DNA of 10,492 nucleotides from Thermoguttaceae bacterium (lineage in GTDB: Bacteria > Planctomycetota > Planctomycetia > Pirellulales > Thermoguttaceae), in the NCBI GenBank assembly GCA_024653385.1, contig JANLFZ010000071.1:5274-15765 (forward strand), in the 5' to 3' direction. The translations under genes and the position numbers were made by a program. Under the pieces are notes generated by a model. The model had not been told where the DNA came from. It saw only the letters and a program-made list of their open reading frames with translations, and ran no database searches. Position 1 is the first letter of the stretch; every line of letters begins with the position of its first letter. Positions 1 through 6,194 of this stretch are shown piece after piece.

Positions 1-51
1 CTGGAGCGGGTCGTGTCGATCAAGTGGTCGCATCCCGGCGGACCGCTCCAG
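1..51. repeat. 9-bp inverted repeat flanking a 33-bp apparently inverted segment
   Basis: CTGGAGCGG at 1-9 and its exact reverse complement CCGCTCCAG at 43-51 flank 33 bp (11 codons). In the gene's direction the segment encodes SAGMRPLDRHD. Flipped in place it encodes VVSIKWSHPGG, giving LERVVSIKWSHPGGPLQ, which fits the Schiff-base lysine strand of the DapA family. Both orientations stay open and in frame. It could be a true micro-inversion, a hairpin-mediated rearrangement, or an assembly fold-back if position 1 is a contig end. Confidence 0.8.
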
Positions 52-753
52 CTCCACCAGTTGGTCCATCACGCCGTGCGGGATGTTGTACCCCTGCCAC
101 CACGTGTTGTACACCATCAAGCCGATCTTCGCCGTATGGTCGTGCAGCCAGCGGATGAACCGGACGAAATCGTCGTCCGAGGGCGTGTGGTAGTACGTCG
201 GGCTGACCTGAACGCCGTAGGCGCCCAGCGACTGGGCCAGTTGGGCCATCTCGAGCGACACGCGCGGGTTCGAGTCCTGCACCCCGACGACCACCGGCAC
301 GCGCCCGTCGGCCGCCTCGACGATGGCCTGGGCCACCGCCTTGCGCTCGTCGAGCGAAAGCACGTCGAAATCGCCGCCGGCGCCCACCGCCAAGAGGCAA
401 CCTTTGCCCGTCACCATCCCGTGCTCAATCACGTACTTCACGTTGGCGCGGATCGCGCCGAGATCGACGCGGAGGTCCTTCTGGAGGTTCGTGATGACGG
501 GAATGAGGGGGCCGACGACGATCTTTCGGGCATTCTCCTTGGTGGCCGCCGACGGCAGGCGCATGGGCGCCTGCGGCGTGGCCGGTGCGCCGGCGGATGC
601 CGGCGCCGCCAATACACACGCGCTCATCATGGCGGCAGACGCGGCGAGAAACTCGCGCCGCGGCAACGACGCGAAAGCGCCGCCGAAATCCCCTCGCGCG
701 CTGCTGCCTTGGTCGCGCGCGGAAGCGTTTTGAGAAAAGCTCTCGGGTGTCAT
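1..753 (-). CDS. DapA/NanA-family (dihydrodipicolinate synthase-like) protein with Tat signal, 3' end cut off by window
   Basis: 251 codons are present and the gene runs off the window start. Residues 31-55 form a twin-arginine signal (PRREFLAASAA, then a hydrophobic Ala-rich stretch), so export by Tat is inferred. From about residue 78 the protein matches the class I aldolase DapA/N-acetylneuraminate lyase family: GPLIPVITN for strand 1, a GAGGDFDVLSLDER stretch in place of the usual G-TTGE-TLS loop, VPVVVGVQD, GVQVSPTYYHTP, and GLMVYNTW with Tyr215 at the position of the catalytic Tyr. The Schiff-base Lys expected about 27-28 residues later is absent in this frame; the opposite strand of bases 10-42 encodes it (see findings). 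The substrate cannot be told; exported planctomycete members need not make lysine. ATG at 753 was chosen because it places the RR motif about 30 residues in; a GGGAG lies 10 nt upstream, rather far. The gene is 153 bp downstream of glpK on the same strand. Confidence 0.85.
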   Translation of the reverse strand, partial: MTPESFSQNASARDQGSSARGDFGGAFASLPRREFLAASAAMMSACVLAAPASAGAPATPQAPMRLPSAATKENARKIVVGPLIPVITNLQKDLRVDLGAIRANVKYVIEHGMVTGKGCLLAVGAGGDFDVLSLDERKAVAQAIVEAADGRVPVVVGVQDSNPRVSLEMAQLAQSLGAYGVQVSPTYYHTPSDDDFVRFIRWLHDHTAKIGLMVYNTWWQGYNIPHGVMDQLVELERSAGMRPLDRHDPLQ

Positions 754-797
754 GACGCAGCGACTCCCAAACGGTGGATAGGTCGGGACGACCGCCC

Positions 798-826
798 ATT
801 AGAGCCTCGCGCACGGCCTCCCGCAA
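798..826 (-). promoter_or_regulatory. Candidate promoter for the DapA-like gene
   Basis: On the minus strand TTGCGG (821-826), a 17-bp spacer and TCTAAT (798-803) give a sigma70-like pair (3/6 and 5/6 matches), 44 bp before the ATG at 753. A small hairpin GGTCG-N3-CGACC (781-793) follows in the would-be leader. Match quality is modest and planctomycete promoters are poorly defined, so the gene could equally be read through from glpK. Confidence 0.3.
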
Positions 827-906
827 GCAGCGAGGACACGCCGGAAGGCGACACCCCCATTTTCTCGCTCCTTCGCCGCGAAAACCGGGAGAGTCCCCGC
901 GAACGG

Positions 907-2403
907 TTACTCGCGCGCGGCTTCCCAATGCCTCGATCGGGCGACCGCCTCTTGCCAGCGCCGGTGCCGGCGGTCGCGGTCGGCCGCCGACATGGCCGGA
1001 ACGAAGCACCGGTCCAGCGCCCATTGCCGGGCGATCTCGGACGTGTCGCTCCAATACCCCACGGCCAGCCCGGCCAGGTACGCCGCGCCCAGGGCCGTGG
1101 TCTCGGCAACGACCGGCCGGCGCACCTCGACGCCCAACAGATCGGCCTGGAACTGCATCAACAGGTCGTTTCGGGCCGCGCCGCCGTCGACCTTGAGGCT
1201 GCTCAGCGTGCAACCGGCGTCGGCCTGCATGGCCTCGACCAGATCGCGAGTCTGGTGCGCGATCGCCTCGAGGGCCGCCCGGGCGAGGTGGCCGGCCGTG
1301 GTGCCCCGCGTGATGCCGAGGATGGTTCCCCGGGCGTACGGGTCCCAGTGCGGGGCGCCCAGCCCGACCAGGGCCGGCACGAAGTACACCCCGCCGCTAT
1401 CGGGCACGCTGGCGGCCAATCGCTCGACGTCGGCCGACGACTGGATGATCCCCAGCCCGTCGCGAAGCCACTGGACCACGGCGCCGGCGATGAACACCGA
1501 GCCTTCGAGACAATACGTCACCTGGCCGCCGAGTCCCCAGCCGATGGTCGTCAGCAGGTTGTGCCGCGAGGCGACCGGGCGCAAGCCGGTGTTCATCAGC
1601 AGAAAGCAGCCCGTGCCATAGGTGTTCTTGGCCGACCCCGGCTCGAAACACGCCTGGCCGAAGGTGGCCGCTTGCTGGTCGCCCGCCACGGCCCCAATGG
1701 CGACGGGCGCGCCGAACCACTCGGCCGCCGTCCGGCCGTAGACCTCGCTCGACGGTCGGACCTCGGGGAGCATCGCGCGGGGGATGCCGAGCATCGCCAG
1801 CAGTTCGTCGTCCCAGTCGAGCGTGTGGAGGTTGAACAAGAGCGTTCGGCTGGCGTTGCTGTAATCGGTCACGTGCCGCCGCCCGCCGGTCAGACGCCAG
1901 ACGAGCCACGAGTCGACCGTGCCGAACAGGATTTCGCCTCGGGCTGCCCGGTCGTGGAGCTGGAGCGTATCCAACAGGTGCTTGATCTTCGTGCCTGAAA
2001 AGTAGGCGTCGACCACCAGCCCGGTTTTCCGCCGGAACAGCGGTTCCAAACCGTCGGCCTTGAGGCGTTCGCACAACGGGGCCGAAACACGGCTTTGCCA
2101 GACCACCGCATTGGCCACGGGCCTGCCCGTGGCGCGCTCCCAGAGGATCGTCGTCTCGCGCTGGTTGGCGATCCCCAAGGCAGCCACGTTTTCGGCCGAG
2201 AGCGAAGCCCTTGCGAGGGCCTCGCGCGCCACGCGAAGCTGCGACGACCAGATGGCCTCGGGGTCGTGTTCGACCAGACCGGGCCCGGGCAGGATCTGCT
2301 CGAACTCCTCCTGGGCCTGGGCCACGATGCGGCCAGCGCGGTCGAACACGATGCCCCGGCTCGACGTGGTGCCCTGGTCCAGGGCGAGGATGTACTTCTC
2401 CAT
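907..2403 (-). CDS. glpK: Glycerol kinase
   Basis: Cytosolic ATP:glycerol 3-phosphotransferase, FGGY family, 498 aa (usual length about 500). It phosphorylates glycerol to sn-glycerol 3-phosphate for lipid synthesis or glycolysis. The N-terminal phosphate loop is DQGTTSSR (residues 9-16). Glycerol-binding residues are in place: Arg82-Glu83 in NQRETT, Tyr134 in DAYFSGTK, and Asp242 in the catalytic AGDQQAATFGQ. KNTYGTGCFLLMNTG (259-273) and the FGGY signature region GGVYFVPALVGLGAPHWDPY (337-356) follow, then the adenosine-site stretch KVDGGAARND (404-413). The loop carrying the GGxR fructose-1,6-bisphosphate site in the E. coli enzyme is absent, and so is the YHFFG-type His phosphorylated by HPr in Gram-positive enzymes. 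The ATG is supported by GGAGG 5 nt upstream. It starts 33 bp after the secreted-protein gene, so co-transcription is likely. No glpF, glpD or glpA is visible in the window. Confidence 0.97.
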   Translation of the reverse strand: MEKYILALDQGTTSSRGIVFDRAGRIVAQAQEEFEQILPGPGLVEHDPEAIWSSQLRVAREALARASLSAENVAALGIANQRETTILWERATGRPVANAVVWQSRVSAPLCERLKADGLEPLFRRKTGLVVDAYFSGTKIKHLLDTLQLHDRAARGEILFGTVDSWLVWRLTGGRRHVTDYSNASRTLLFNLHTLDWDDELLAMLGIPRAMLPEVRPSSEVYGRTAAEWFGAPVAIGAVAGDQQAATFGQACFEPGSAKNTYGTGCFLLMNTGLRPVASRHNLLTTIGWGLGGQVTYCLEGSVFIAGAVVQWLRDGLGIIQSSADVERLAASVPDSGGVYFVPALVGLGAPHWDPYARGTILGITRGTTAGHLARAALEAIAHQTRDLVEAMQADAGCTLSSLKVDGGAARNDLLMQFQADLLGVEVRRPVVAETTALGAAYLAGLAVGYWSDTSEIARQWALDRCFVPAMSAADRDRRHRRWQEAVARSRHWEAARE

Positions 2404-2436
2404 GATCGCCTCCCGAACCCCGTCGAAGCACCCGGC

Positions 2437-3579
2437 CTAGGGCTGCTTGGACGCTTCGGGCAGCTTATGCGCCCGGCGGATCTCGGCGGCAATCCGTGCA
2501 AGATCCGGCGAGCCGGCCGAGATCGCGTGCGACTCGATCCATGCCGCCTGGTCGGCCTGGAGTTCCGCCGCCGGAAGCGGCATCAGGTGCTCGCCCGCGG
2601 CCTCGGTCTCGCACGTGACCGCGGTGATCCGCGGCGTGACCTCGAACTCGGGATTGCGGCGCAAGACGATCTTCTCGATGGTCTTAGGCCTAGGCGCCAG
2701 CACCAGCACATGCTGGAACGGGTCGGACGAAGGGCCCAGGTGCATCGCCTTCGACCGGCTCAAGAGCTTGCCCGCCTGATCGAGCGTGAAGCCGTACAAG
2801 AGCGGGTAGCTCTCGCGCGAGCCGTCGCGGTAGACCACGTCGATGTGGCCGTAGACGGCCAGGGGCTTTCCTTCCGGCACGGTGCAGCCCAGGAAGAACA
2901 ACCGCCGGGCCTCGAACCCGCACGCCAGCTCGATTGCGCCCGAGGCGGGGATCAGCGTGTACCATGCCGGGTAGCGGAAGAAGGGGATCGCGCCCGGCAC
3001 GATCTCGCCGGCGGGCGCTTGCGCGGGCGACGACTTGGCGACCCAACCGGCCGGCATGCCCTTGCGGAAATCGACCTGGAAGGCCGCTCCCGCGTCGATC
3101 CGGCCGACCCCGATCCAGGCAAAAGCCGTGCCGGAATCGCCATCGTGGACCTCGATGCGGACCTCTCGTCCGCGCAGACCGGCAACATCCCACGACACCT
3201 CTTGCATGGGGTCGGCGCCGGGCGCCGCGGCCCGGCGAAGCACCTCGCCCGAGCCGGCATCGACCAAGGCCACGTAGTTCTGGTTGCGTCCTCCGCCTTG
3301 GCCGTCGTGACCGCAGACGGTCAGCCGAATCGTGTCGGCAGCCACGCGGAAGGCCGGCGAGCGGATCGCGCCGGTGCCGGGTTCGCCCCCACCCAGCGAC
3401 GACAGATAGGGCTCGACCTTGCGGTTGGCGCCGTCGCGGTCGAGGATCGCCCAGGTGCTGCCCGGGGTGGGTGGGGGCAGTTTGAGGGCCTTGTACCCGG
3501 CCGATTCGGCGGCAACGAGGTCGGCAGCGGCCAGGACGGTCGTGGCCAGCAGGATGGCGGTCGCGGTGCGGGCGGTCAT
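2437..3579 (-). CDS. Secreted beta-rich protein of unknown function
   Basis: 380 aa. I do not recognise a named enzyme. Residues 1-24 are a Sec-type signal peptide (MTARTA, Ala/Leu-rich core, probable cleavage near VAA-ES). Residues about 40-165 look like a galactose-binding-like jelly-roll of the type common in planctomycete exported proteins: RSPAFRVAADTIRLTVCGHDG, then VSWDVAGLRGREVRIEVHDGDSGTAFAWIGVGRI. Residues about 190-325 form a second beta-rich module (FFRYPAWYTLIP, GHIDVVYRDGSRESYPLLYGFTLDQ, KIVLRRNPEF) resembling carbohydrate-binding/NPCBM-like folds, a weak assignment. The C-terminus is helical. No catalytic motif is evident. I chose the internal ATG at 3579 over an upstream one at 3747: it begins a clean signal peptide, has GGGAG 6 nt upstream and follows a TATAAT box, whereas the longer form adds an Arg/Pro-rich, non-signal N-terminus. 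glpK follows after 33 bp, so it probably heads that operon. Confidence 0.8.
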   Translation of the reverse strand: MTARTATAILLATTVLAAADLVAAESAGYKALKLPPPTPGSTWAILDRDGANRKVEPYLSSLGGGEPGTGAIRSPAFRVAADTIRLTVCGHDGQGGGRNQNYVALVDAGSGEVLRRAAAPGADPMQEVSWDVAGLRGREVRIEVHDGDSGTAFAWIGVGRIDAGAAFQVDFRKGMPAGWVAKSSPAQAPAGEIVPGAIPFFRYPAWYTLIPASGAIELACGFEARRLFFLGCTVPEGKPLAVYGHIDVVYRDGSRESYPLLYGFTLDQAGKLLSRSKAMHLGPSSDPFQHVLVLAPRPKTIEKIVLRRNPEFEVTPRITAVTCETEAAGEHLMPLPAAELQADQAAWIESHAISAGSPDLARIAAEIRRAHKLPEASKQP

Positions 3580-3618
3580 GGCGGTCTCCCATCGGGTGCA
3601 TCGTCCACAGGGACCCGC

Positions 3619-3659
3619 ATTATAGCGGCGCCGGGAACACCCACGACAGCCCACCCACG
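3619..3659 (-). promoter_or_regulatory. Candidate promoter with direct-repeat operator upstream of the secreted protein-glpK operon
   Basis: On the minus strand a perfect TATAAT (3619-3624) lies 39 bp before the ATG at 3579. Upstream of it two exact direct repeats CGTGGGTG (3652-3659 and 3638-3645) are separated by 6 bp and occupy the -35 zone. No good -35 hexamer is present, which would fit an activator-dependent promoter, with the repeats as the binding site. The spacing is seen directly; the function is inferred. Confidence 0.45.
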
Positions 3660-3682
3660 GTGCTTGCCCAGAAGCCCCCGTG

Positions 3683-5311
3683 CTACCGGGTGTCGCCCGG
3701 GGCAATCGAAGCGGCGATGTCGTGCGCGACTGCGGCCAAGCCTGCAACCGTGGAACTCGGGTCGAGCCAACGGACCAGCGGCACGCCTTCCAATGGGCCG
3801 GCAGCCACGGTCAGGGTGAACGTACTGCCGACGCCAGGCTCGCTGGCCACGGCGACGCGGCCGCCCAGAAGCTCGGCAAGACGCTTGGTAATGGCCAGCC
3901 CTAGGCCCGTTCCACTATACCGCCGCGTGGTCGACGAGTCGGCCTGGGTGAAAGGCCGGAAAAGCGTGGCCAATTGCTCGCCGGTCATGCCGATCCCCTG
4001 GTCGGTCACGGCGAAGGACATCTCCTCGCGTTGCGTGTCGCATGAGACGACGATGCGCACTTGGCCGCGATGGCTGAACTTGATGGCGTTTCCGACGAGA
4101 TGGCACAGGGCCTGGTGGAGCCGCGAGGGGTCCGAGACGATCGTCTCGGGGATCGGCCCCGTCCGTTCGATGCAAAGGGCAAGTCCCTTTTCGTGGGCCT
4201 GGTTTCGGAGCTGGCCCACCACCTCGTCGACAACTTGTCGGGTCTGGCATGCGACGCGCTGGACCTCGATCCGACCGGCCTCCAACCGGGCGAGATCGAG
4301 GATGTCGTTGACGAGTTGGAGTTGGTGGTTCGCGTTGCGCCGGATCGTCGCGACGGCGTCGCGGCGTTCGGCCTCGGTGGCGTCCGGGTCGTCGAGGAGG
4401 TCGAGGAAGCCGAGGACGGCGGTCATGGGCGTGCGGATTTCGTGGCTCATGTTGGCCAGAAAAGCGGTCTTGGCCCGCACGCCTGCCTCGGCCGCCTCTT
4501 TGCCCGCCCGCAGGGCCTCCGCGGTCCGGGCGCGTTCGGCCAGGTGCCGCGCGGTCTTTCGTGCCGCGAAACCAATACCGGCCAATCCCACTGCCCAGCA
4601 CACGGCATAGCCGGCAAGCACCTTGCGGGTTTGTGCGGCCAGCCCAGCCCGGACCTCGCCCACGGGAACCGACACGCTAATCGCCCCGCGCACGTCGCCC
4701 AGGCGATAACCCTGCTTTCCGTGACAGGCGAGACAAGCCGGTTCGGTACGGAGCGGTCGGATCAACCTGACCACCGGTTCCCCGGCCGCGCTGAGCACGT
4801 CGCTGACCTCGTCGGCCCCTTGTTCCAAGGCGCCGAGAGCTTCGGTTTCCCACGAGTCGGGCGCGTTCTTCGGGTTCAGCGGGCGCAGGCTGGTGATGCG
4901 CGCACGGATGGTCCCCTGGCTTGCCGCAAGCTCGTGGACTTGGCGCGTCATATAGGACGGATTGACCAGGGTCAGCAACCGCCCGGAAGGCGTCCTCAGG
5001 TCACGCTCCGGAACCGTGAGGAACGGGTTCGGCGGCGTCTGCTCGCTCACCGGCACATAGACGCCGCCCATCCACGCGTTCCATCGCCGATAGATCAGCT
5101 CCTTCTCATGGGCAGCCCGCGCGTAGTTGCGTGCCATCTCCCGATAATTCTGGTGCTGGCCAACGGCGTACCAGGCGGCCAGCGACGCGACCAGCGCGCT
5201 CCAGCCGAGCATCGTCGCAAGACCCGCGACGCCTGCGCCACTGGCCCACCGATTTGTGGTCGGCGGCGCAGGCTGCTCCGCGCTCGCCGTGTGCTCTGGT
5301 TGAGCGTTCAA
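3683..5311 (-). CDS. Membrane sensor histidine kinase with Tll0287-like/DUF3365 c-type heme sensor domain (HK2)
   Basis: 542 aa. Topology: a cytoplasmic tail, a membrane helix at about 29-50, a periplasmic domain at about 51-230, a second helix at about 231-250, then a short coiled linker. The periplasmic part has the Tll0287-like (DUF3365) pattern: a YARAAHEKELIYRRWNAWMGGVYVP stretch split over 63-87, NPSYMTRQVHEL, and the heme c motif CLACH at 193-197 before GYRLGDVRGAISVSVPV. Covalent heme and redox or gas sensing are inferred from that family. The kinase core is complete: H-box NMSHEIRTPM with His290, N-box LVGNAIKF with Asn408, DQGIGM at 437-442, FRPFTQAD, and GTGLGLAI from 467. The C-terminus ends soon after, with no receiver domain, so a separate response regulator is needed; the regulator 202 bp upstream is the natural candidate. 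The start is TTG, supported by GAGG 6 nt upstream; the next in-frame Met falls inside the first helix. It is followed by 103 bp to the secreted-protein gene. Confidence 0.9.
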   Translation of the reverse strand: MNAQPEHTASAEQPAPPTTNRWASGAGVAGLATMLGWSALVASLAAWYAVGQHQNYREMARNYARAAHEKELIYRRWNAWMGGVYVPVSEQTPPNPFLTVPERDLRTPSGRLLTLVNPSYMTRQVHELAASQGTIRARITSLRPLNPKNAPDSWETEALGALEQGADEVSDVLSAAGEPVVRLIRPLRTEPACLACHGKQGYRLGDVRGAISVSVPVGEVRAGLAAQTRKVLAGYAVCWAVGLAGIGFAARKTARHLAERARTAEALRAGKEAAEAGVRAKTAFLANMSHEIRTPMTAVLGFLDLLDDPDATEAERRDAVATIRRNANHQLQLVNDILDLARLEAGRIEVQRVACQTRQVVDEVVGQLRNQAHEKGLALCIERTGPIPETIVSDPSRLHQALCHLVGNAIKFSHRGQVRIVVSCDTQREEMSFAVTDQGIGMTGEQLATLFRPFTQADSSTTRRYSGTGLGLAITKRLAELLGGRVAVASEPGVGSTFTLTVAAGPLEGVPLVRWLDPSSTVAGLAAVAHDIAASIAPGDTR

Positions 5312-5334
5312 GGGTGGCCTCGGAAGGGTGTCAT
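5308..5334 (-). promoter_or_regulatory. TTG start region of HK2 with overlapping 8-codon mini-ORF
   Basis: The HK2 TTG (5309-5311) is preceded by GAGG (5318-5321) at 6 nt. An ATG at 5332-5334 opens an 8-residue out-of-frame ORF (MTPFRGHP) whose TGA shares two bases with the TTG (TTGA overlap). This geometry would permit translational coupling, but the mini-ORF has no strong Shine-Dalgarno and may be chance. Confidence 0.35.
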
Positions 5335-5459
5335 GGCCCAGTCACCGTTCACGGGAAACGTCTTGTCTCGCGGCAAAGGGATAGGCACGTGTTTCGGCGC
5401 ACAAGGGGCCGAACAACGACCCAGTCCCCAACCTTTAGGCTCCATGTGGCATTGAATGG

Positions 5460-5475
5460 GGGGGCGGCCACCCCC
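5460..5475 (-). terminator. G/C hairpin downstream of the second response regulator, weak terminator candidate
   Basis: GGGGG-N6-CCCCC, with a GGCC-containing loop, lies about 40 bp after the regulator's stop codon. No U-tract follows, so intrinsic termination is doubtful. The remaining 202-bp gap before HK2 shows no convincing promoter hexamers. Confidence 0.2.
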
Positions 5476-5513
5476 GGGCGCATGATGCGACCACACTGGA
5501 CTCTATCAAAGGA

Positions 5514-6194
5514 TCATAGCTCAAAACCTTGGCACGGAACGTGGCATTGCCCCGCCTCCATCCCCTGCGCGCCGTTGTCCATGGCCCCCCGGTACTCGCC
5601 ATAGGCCGCGGCCAGCTCGATGAACGACAGGGCGTTCATCTTGCGCAGGATGCACGACCGGATCCGGTCCACCGTGCGCGTGGCCACGCCCAGTCGGTGC
5701 TCGATCGCCTTGTTCCCGGCCCCGGAAAAGATCAGCTCCAAGGCGAGTCGTTCCCGGGGGTCGAGCGACTCAAGGCGGTGGGCGAAGTCCATTCGCCAGC
5801 GTTTGCGGGCCAGAGCGGTGCGCTGGTAGCGCAGGGCGTCTTGCACGACCCGGGGCAGCTCGTCGGCGCAGCATGGCTTTTCGAGCACGCGGAAGGCGCC
5901 TTGCTCCATGGCGTCGACCGCCGCGCGCACGCTCCAGCAGCCGCTCAGCAGAATCACCGGGATGTCGCAGCCCGCGCGGCGCAAGCGTCGGAGGACTTCC
6001 ATGCCGTCGATTTCGCCCAGGCAGAGGTCGACCACGGCGCACCCGATGTGCGAGGGATGCGCGCGGCTGAGGAAATCCTCTCCGGAAGGAAAGCCCTCGA
6101 TCGGCACTCCGAGGGGAGCCAGGATTGCCGCAAGAGAGTGCCGCGCGAGAGGGTCGTCGTCTACGACAAAGATGGTAGGATCATTCGGCGCCAT
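5514..6194 (-). CDS. FixJ/LuxR-type response regulator, divergent receiver (RR2)
   Basis: 226 aa: receiver domain at about 6-120, linker, then a LuxR/GerE-type helix-turn-helix at about 142-198. Acidic residues Asp12-14, phosphoacceptor Asp56 in AVVDLCLGEIDG, Ser84 in VILLSG and Lys106 in LEKP are all present, so phosphorylation is plausible. The usual M-P after the phosphoacceptor is replaced by L-G. The output domain reads DPRERLALELI, GNKAIEHRLGVATRTVDRIRSCILRKM, LSFIELAAAYG, a good match to FixJ-family DNA-binding domains. After it comes a 24-residue tail with two Cys (QCHVPC) that is not typical of the family. ATG at 6194 has AGG about 4 nt upstream. The gene lies 202 bp upstream of the heme-type kinase on the same strand and after the palindromic gap; partnership with HK2 is inferred from position. 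Confidence 0.9.
   Translation of the reverse strand: MAPNDPTIFVVDDDPLARHSLAAILAPLGVPIEGFPSGEDFLSRAHPSHIGCAVVDLCLGEIDGMEVLRRLRRAGCDIPVILLSGCWSVRAAVDAMEQGAFRVLEKPCCADELPRVVQDALRYQRTALARKRWRMDFAHRLESLDPRERLALELIFSGAGNKAIEHRLGVATRTVDRIRSCILRKMNALSFIELAAAYGEYRGAMDNGAQGMEAGQCHVPCQGFEL

Noticed and set aside
839..850. CGCC-GGAA-GGCG as a glpK terminator
   Set aside because: The stem is only 4 bp and no T-tract follows on the minus strand.
13..1998. Long plus-strand open frame of 661 codons opposite glpK and the DapA-like gene
   Set aside because: It is antisense to strongly recognised genes and its composition is that of a GC-rich shadow frame. Only its first codons (SIKWSHPGGPLQ) are meaningful, as the inverted DapA segment.
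3580..3747. Longer start for the secreted protein
   Set aside because: It adds an Arg/Pro/Cys-rich stretch ahead of an otherwise perfect signal peptide and would overlap the end of HK2 and the TATAAT promoter.
2095..3819. 574-codon plus-strand open frame
   Set aside because: Antisense to glpK and the secreted-protein gene; Arg/Gly/Asp-rich with no domain signal.
4061..5455. 464-codon plus-strand open frame
   Set aside because: Antisense to the heme-type histidine kinase, whose motifs are complete on the other strand.
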